64,000 bases of DNA from Streptomyces microflavus. GTDB taxonomy: Bacteria > Actinomycetota > Actinomycetes > Streptomycetales > Streptomycetaceae. Numbering within the stretch: the first letter of the stretch is position 1; each line of letters opens with the position of its first letter. The position numbers and the translations under genes are program-made. The stretch is taken from NCBI RefSeq assembly GCF_014650075.1, contig NZ_BMUG01000006.1, positions 434,001 through 498,000 of the forward strand, written 5' to 3'. Below, piece by piece: positions 60,290 through 64,000 of this stretch. Below the pieces are notes generated by a model. It saw nothing but the letters and a program-made list of their open reading frames with translations. It did no database searches and was not told where the DNA came from.

Positions 60290-61242
60290 GCACGGCGCAC
60301 CCCGCCACCACATCGCCGCCCCGCGTGGCCGTCGTCACGGGCACAGGCCTCGCCGTCCCCGGCCTGACCCTGCCCGACGAACTCCTCGGCACCGTCCGCG
60401 ACGGCGGCTTCGACCCCGTCACCGGACTCGTCGGCCGCGACCTGCGGCACAAGGACCGCGCCTCCCGGCTCGCGCTGCGCGCCGCCGCCCCCGCCCTGCG
60501 GGACGCCGGTCTGCTCGACGGCGACGGCTACACCGGCCCCGGGGACACCACCGCCGTGGTGGTCAGCACCAACGTCGGCATCCTGGAGAACGTCTGCTCC
60601 TTCGCCGACACCATCGCCCGCGACACCGTCCTCGGCCTCAGCCCGCTCGGACTGCCGCAGACCTCCAGCAACGTCATCGCCGGCTCGGTCGCCATGGCCC
60701 ACGGCCTGCGCGGCCCCAACGTCACCCTGTGCAACGGCCCCACCAGCGGCCTCGACGCCCTCTACTGGGCCCGCGCCCTGATCGTCACCGGACGCGCCGA
60801 AACCGCCGTCGTGATCGGCGTGGAGCCGGCCGGCGACATCGTCACCAAGCTGCTCGGCACCCCCGCCCTGGACGGGGCCGTCGCCCTGGTCCTGGAGTCG
60901 GCCGCCGGCGCCGCCGAGCGCGGTGCCACGGTCCGCGCCACCGTGGCCGGCTGCGCCCGCGCGGCGGACCTCGCCGGTGCCGTCGCCCGCGCCGGAGGCC
61001 TGACGCCCGACCTGTGGCTGACCGAGGCGGCGGACGACCCGGCCGGGCCGCGCGCGAACGCCGTCCTGGACCCCGCCGCCGCCCTCGGTGCCGCCTCCGG
61101 TGCACTCGGCCTGCTCCAGGCCGCCGCCGCCGTCGCCCACCTCGACGAACACGGCCGCCACACCGTCCTGGCCACCTGCGGCGGGCCCGAGGACGACGGC
61201 GTGGCCGCGGTGTTCCTCACGGGCCCGCACCACACCCCGTGA
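60286..61242 (+). CDS. Ketosynthase-like protein lacking the active-site Cys
   Basis: A 318-residue thiolase-fold protein related to ketosynthases but short and degenerate. At the position of the catalytic Cys the sequence reads NGPTSGLDAL, and the His-bearing HGTGT and GHxxGAAG motifs are not recognisable; a truncated C-terminal half (AALGAASGALGLLQAAAAVAHL) keeps the fold. Such partners act as chain-length-factor-like subunits in type II polyketide and aryl-polyene systems. ATG at 60286 overlaps the complete ketosynthase gene, consistent with equimolar heterodimer subunits. Confidence 0.82.
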   Translation: MSTAHPATTSPPRVAVVTGTGLAVPGLTLPDELLGTVRDGGFDPVTGLVGRDLRHKDRASRLALRAAAPALRDAGLLDGDGYTGPGDTTAVVVSTNVGILENVCSFADTIARDTVLGLSPLGLPQTSSNVIAGSVAMAHGLRGPNVTLCNGPTSGLDALYWARALIVTGRAETAVVIGVEPAGDIVTKLLGTPALDGAVALVLESAAGAAERGATVRATVAGCARAADLAGAVARAGGLTPDLWLTEAADDPAGPRANAVLDPAAALGAASGALGLLQAAAAVAHLDEHGRHTVLATCGGPEDDGVAAVFLTGPHHTP

Positions 61243-61274
61243 AAACCCGACCCTTCGAACAAGAGGAGTACCCC

Positions 61275-61544
61275 ATGGCCGCCCACACCGACCGGGCCTT
61301 CGACGCCGAGGAGCTGCGCGCAGTCGTCGCCCAGGCGCTGGAACTGCCCGTCGAGGAGGTCACCGACGACGCCCGCTTCAAGGAGGACCTGGAGGTGGAC
61401 TCACTGATCTCGCTGGAGATCGCCGTCCGGGTCGAGGAGCGGTACGGCGTGAAGATCGACGAGTCGCGGCTGGCCGAGATCGGCAGCTTCCGGCTGGTAC
61501 GGGAGCTGATCGAGGCCGAGCTGAACGGCGCGTCCGCCACATGA
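61275..61544 (+). CDS. Acyl carrier protein
   Basis: An 89-residue discrete ACP with the phosphopantetheine Ser in EVDSLISLEI near residue 41 and the usual four-helix pattern. ATG at 61275 follows GAGGAG. It lies 32 bases after the ketosynthase-like gene and overlaps the ketoreductase start by four bases. It probably carries the malonyl extender and growing chain, distinct from the carrier fused to the ligase. Confidence 0.93.
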   Translation: MAAHTDRAFDAEELRAVVAQALELPVEEVTDDARFKEDLEVDSLISLEIAVRVEERYGVKIDESRLAEIGSFRLVRELIEAELNGASAT

Positions 61545-62329
61545 GCGGCACGGAAGCCGCCAGCGGCACCGAAGCCGCCGGTCAGGCCCCCACGCCTCGC
61601 CCGGTGGCCCTGGTCACCGGCGGCTCCCGAGGCATCGGTCGTGCCGTCGTCGCCCGTCTTGCCGAGGACGGGTACGACATCGCGTTCTGCTACCGCTCAG
61701 ACGTGGAGGCCGCCGAGGAGGCGGCCCTGACCGCCGAGAAGGCGGGGGCCCGGGTCCTCCACCGGCGGGTGGACGTCGCCGACGCCACGCAGGTGAAGGA
61801 GTTCGTCACCGCGGCCGAGGCCGAACTCGGCCCGCTGTCGGCCGTCGTCACCTCGGCCGGCATCACCCGGGACCGGCCGCTCGCCCTGATGGCCGAGGAG
61901 GAGTGGCGCTCGGTCATCGACACCAACCTCGACGGCACCTACAACGTCTGCCGGGCCGCCGTGTACCCGCTGATGCGCCGCCGCCGTGGAGCCGTCGTCA
62001 CGCTCTCCTCCATCGCCGGCGTGCACGGCAGCGCGGGCCAGACCAACTACGCGGCCTCCAAGGCCGGGATCATCGGCTTCACCCGCTCCCTGGCCCGGGA
62101 GTGCGGCCGTTACGGCATCCGCGCCAACGTCGTCGCGCCCGGCCTGATCACCACCGACATGACGGCCGACCTGCCCGCCGAGGTCGCCGAACGCCACCTC
62201 AAGAGCATCCCGCTCGGCCGGGCCGGCACCCCGCAGGAGGTCGCCGACCTGGTCTCCTTCCTGGTCTCGGACCGCGCCGCCTACATCACCGGCCAGGTCG
62301 TCGAGATCAACGGCGGCCTGCCGAGCTGA
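61541..62329 (+). CDS. 3-oxoacyl-ACP reductase (FabG type)
   Basis: A 262-residue SDR of the FabG group: TGGSRGIGRAV near residue 28, SAGITRDRPL, SSIAGVHGSAGQTNYAASKAG with the Ser-Tyr-Lys triad (shown in part), and C-terminal TGQVVEINGGLPS. It reduces the beta-keto group formed by the upstream ketosynthase. ATG at 61541 overlaps the ACP stop. It is the last gene of the rightward operon; no dehydratase or enoylreductase follows. Confidence 0.93.
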   Translation: MSGTEAASGTEAAGQAPTPRPVALVTGGSRGIGRAVVARLAEDGYDIAFCYRSDVEAAEEAALTAEKAGARVLHRRVDVADATQVKEFVTAAEAELGPLSAVVTSAGITRDRPLALMAEEEWRSVIDTNLDGTYNVCRAAVYPLMRRRRGAVVTLSSIAGVHGSAGQTNYAASKAGIIGFTRSLARECGRYGIRANVVAPGLITTDMTADLPAEVAERHLKSIPLGRAGTPQEVADLVSFLVSDRAAYITGQVVEINGGLPS

Positions 62330-62364
62330 TGAGCGAGAGGCCCCGGCGCCGGGTCCGGGCGCGC

Positions 62365-63111
62365 TCAGCTGCCCGCCCGGTGGGAGGCCGAGGGTGTCGT
62401 CGGTGCGGGGGTCTGCGCCGCGCGGGTCACATCGCCGACCACCTCCACCACATCGGGGCCGTACGCCTGGGAGTTGACCACCTTCAGCAGCAGCGCGAAC
62501 GACTTGTTGCCGTGCTTGCGGAGCAGCTTCTCGTAGTGGCGCGACACATAACGGGTCGCCGCCTGATTGGTGATGGCCCGCTGCCCGCAGAACAGGAAGA
62601 CCGGGCGAGCGTCCTGACCGCCTGTCAGCCGCGCGAGCAGGACGTACTCCGAGGTCCCCGGCTCCAGCCGGTAGCGCTCCGAGCCGATCTGGAAGGCGAC
62701 CCGGTCCGGGCCGGGGTCCGGCTCGGTGTTGATCCGTACGCCGGGGAGCAGGGTCCGCAGATGGGCCGCCATCCGCTGGTTGGACGTCGGACCGCCGACG
62801 CAGAACTCCGTACGCTCCCCGAAGCCCTGCTGCGCCACGTCGTGCGTCACGATCTGGGCGTGCGCCGCGCAGTCCTTGATCAGCGCGGAGAGTTCCAGCA
62901 GGGCGAAGACGTCGTAGCGGTGCACGGACCCCTCGGCGCCCGCGTACCGGTTGACGACCAGCAGGCACTCGGAATGGGCCGGCAGCCCGAAGAACGCCTG
63001 CTTGCGGTGGAGCCTGCGCCGCAGGAGGTAGGTACGGGCCAGCCAGCCCAGCGATCCGCTGACCCCGGCGGCTATCACGCCCAGCACGATGTTGCGCACG
63101 TCGTCCGTCAT
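62365..63111 (-). CDS. Membrane-anchored protein of unknown function
   Basis: A 248-residue protein with one N-terminal membrane helix (NIVLGVIAAGVSGSLGWLAR), a basic segment, and a cytoplasmic-type alpha/beta domain (SECLLVVNRY; YDVFALLELSALIKDCAAHAQIV; PGPDRVAFQIGSERYRL; YVLLARLTGG; PVFLFCGQRAITNQAATRYVSRHYEKLLRKH). It resembles S-adenosyl or nucleotide-sensing-like unknowns of Streptomyces only loosely; I do not recognise a named family. ATG at 63111. It is convergent with the cluster's ketoreductase and divergent from the gamma-glutamyltransferase; no link is evident. Confidence 0.75.
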   Translation of the reverse strand: MTDDVRNIVLGVIAAGVSGSLGWLARTYLLRRRLHRKQAFFGLPAHSECLLVVNRYAGAEGSVHRYDVFALLELSALIKDCAAHAQIVTHDVAQQGFGERTEFCVGGPTSNQRMAAHLRTLLPGVRINTEPDPGPDRVAFQIGSERYRLEPGTSEYVLLARLTGGQDARPVFLFCGQRAITNQAATRYVSRHYEKLLRKHGNKSFALLLKVVNSQAYGPDVVEVVGDVTRAAQTPAPTTPSASHRAGS

Positions 63112-63215
63112 GGCCGGGCATGTTATCGGTCATTCGGGTAACCGTTCGAGGCGGTCCTGACGATCCGGGTGCTCCGGGGCTAACCTGCGCGGAGATCCGT
63201 TGACTGGAGGTTCGT

Positions 63216-64000
63216 ATGCACCGTTCCGTCGGCCGGAACATGTCGATAGTGGCCGCGCTCGCCGTGGTCGCCTCGCTCGGGGCCGCCGTCCCGGCGGGTT
63301 CCGCGGAGTCCGCGCAGCGGCACCCGGCCCCACCCAAGTCCCCGGTGGCGGTGGGTTACGGGGGAGCGGTGGCCAGTGTCGACCGGGACGCGTCGGCGGC
63401 CGGGATCGAGGTGCTGCGCAAGGGCGGCAACGCGGTGGACGCGGCCGTGGCGACCGCCGCGGCGCTCGGTGTGACCGAGCCGTACTCGGCGGGCATCGGC
63501 GGTGGAGGCTACTTCGTCCACTACGACGCCAAGAAGCGCACGGTACAGACGATCGACGGCCGCGAGACCGCACCGCGCAGCGCGGACGCCGCCCTCTTCC
63601 TGGAGAACGGCAAGCCCATCCCGTTCGAGGAAGGGGTCACCAGCGGTCTCGGCGTCGGCACCCCCGGCACCCCGGCCACCTGGGAGCGGGCACTCGACAC
63701 CTGGGGCTCCAAGTCCCTTCGTACGCTGTTGAATCCGGCCGAACGCCTGGCGCGGGACGGCTTCGTGGTGGACGGCACCTTCCGCTCCCAGACCGCTTCC
63801 AACCAGGCCCGGTTCGCCGACTTCCCGGCCTCCGCGAAGCTGTTCCTGCCCGGCGGTGAACTGCCCGTCGTCGGCTCGGTGTTCAAGAACCCCGACCTTG
63901 CCCGTACGTACGAGAAGCTCGGCCGCAAGGGTGTCGGGGAGCTGTACCGGGGCGAGTTGGCGGACGACATCGTCCGTACGGTCCGCAAGCCGCCCGTCGA
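63216..64000 (+). CDS. ggt: Gamma-glutamyltransferase (partial, runs off right edge)
   Basis: The first 261 codons of an exported gamma-glutamyltransferase (usual length about 600). A signal peptide (MSIVAALAVVASLGAAVPAGSA) precedes the family start GYGGAVASVDRDASAAG and the motif RKGGNAVDAAVATAAALGVTEP near residue 70 (shown across its core), then GIGGGGYFV and IDGRETAPRSA. The catalytic Thr and small subunit lie beyond the window. ATG at 63216 follows TGGAGG (63205-63210). It degrades glutathione-like or gamma-glutamyl compounds outside the cell. Confidence 0.94.
   Translation, partial: MHRSVGRNMSIVAALAVVASLGAAVPAGSAESAQRHPAPPKSPVAVGYGGAVASVDRDASAAGIEVLRKGGNAVDAAVATAAALGVTEPYSAGIGGGGYFVHYDAKKRTVQTIDGRETAPRSADAALFLENGKPIPFEEGVTSGLGVGTPGTPATWERALDTWGSKSLRTLLNPAERLARDGFVVDGTFRSQTASNQARFADFPASAKLFLPGGELPVVGSVFKNPDLARTYEKLGRKGVGELYRGELADDIVRTVRKPPV

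Noticed and set aside
1..64000. tRNA, rRNA, CRISPR array or intact prophage
   Set aside because: I looked for cloverleaf-like conserved arms, regularly spaced identical repeats and phage gene sets and found none.

Overview
The window is chromosomal DNA of a high-GC actinomycete, almost certainly a Streptomyces. GC is about 72% with strongly GC-biased third positions, GTG and TTG starts are common, and typical Streptomyces gene families are present (AllR-type IclR regulator with allantoinase and allantoicase, gluABCD, DUF5955-like protein, MurJ paralogue, secreted RHS proteins). From memory the 1-24 kb order resembles the S. coelicolor region from malate synthase (about SCO6243) to a ROK kinase (about SCO6260); I could not check this by alignment.

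Region 1-10 kb: purine-nitrogen (allantoin) catabolism. It holds aceB (malate synthase, cut by the left edge), a MocA-like nucleotidyltransferase, an IclR regulator (AllR-like), allantoinase and allantoicase. A NarL-type two-component system with an ABC exporter lies between them. Near-identical palindromes sit at the aceB and allantoinase promoters and may be shared AllR operators that tie glyoxylate release to malate synthesis.

Region 10-18 kb: aldo/keto reductase, SDR and TetR genes; a gene that fuses most of a DMT/EamA transporter to the ATPase domain of a sensor kinase, followed by the partner response regulator; two tandem cytochrome P450 genes.

Region 18-24 kb: a carbohydrate system. 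A Gfo/Idh dehydrogenase diverges from a GntR/UTRA regulator across two palindromic operators, followed by a CUT2-type sugar ABC transporter and a ROK sugar kinase.

Region 24-30 kb: a PcaD-PcaC fusion with a long Pro/Gln-rich N-terminal extension, a metallo-beta-lactamase-fold hydrolase, exonuclease III, a Clp_N protein with a striking inverted-repeat promoter, an SDR, and an IS5-family transposase fossil.

Region 30-42 kb: a 2,639-residue secreted RHS polymorphic toxin (SpvB-like and YD repeats, an inserted ricin-type lectin, RHS core, Hint domain, unidentified C-terminal toxin) overlapping a small probable immunity gene. A divergent 1,065-residue secreted DNRLRE/FG-GAP protein follows. GC falls sharply over the toxin tip and immunity gene, as expected for exchanged cassettes.

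Region 42-51 kb: a DUF6278-like gene, the gluABCD glutamate ABC transporter, a secreted CocE/S15-type hydrolase, an L,D-transpeptidase lipoprotein and a MurJ-family flippase.

Region 51-62 kb: the best candidate for an undescribed system, a compact biosynthetic cluster read outward from a 430-bp divergent promoter region. Leftward genes are an acyl-adenylating ligase, a hotdog thioesterase, a DHA2 exporter and an AsnB-type amidotransferase. Rightward genes are an ACP-adenylation fusion, a catalytically complete ketosynthase, a shortened ketosynthase-like partner without the active-site Cys, a free ACP and a FabG-type ketoreductase. No dehydratase or enoylreductase is present, so a beta-hydroxyacyl product, perhaps amidated, is a reasonable inference.

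The right edge holds a membrane-anchored unknown protein and the start of a gamma-glutamyltransferase. I saw no tRNA, rRNA or CRISPR array.
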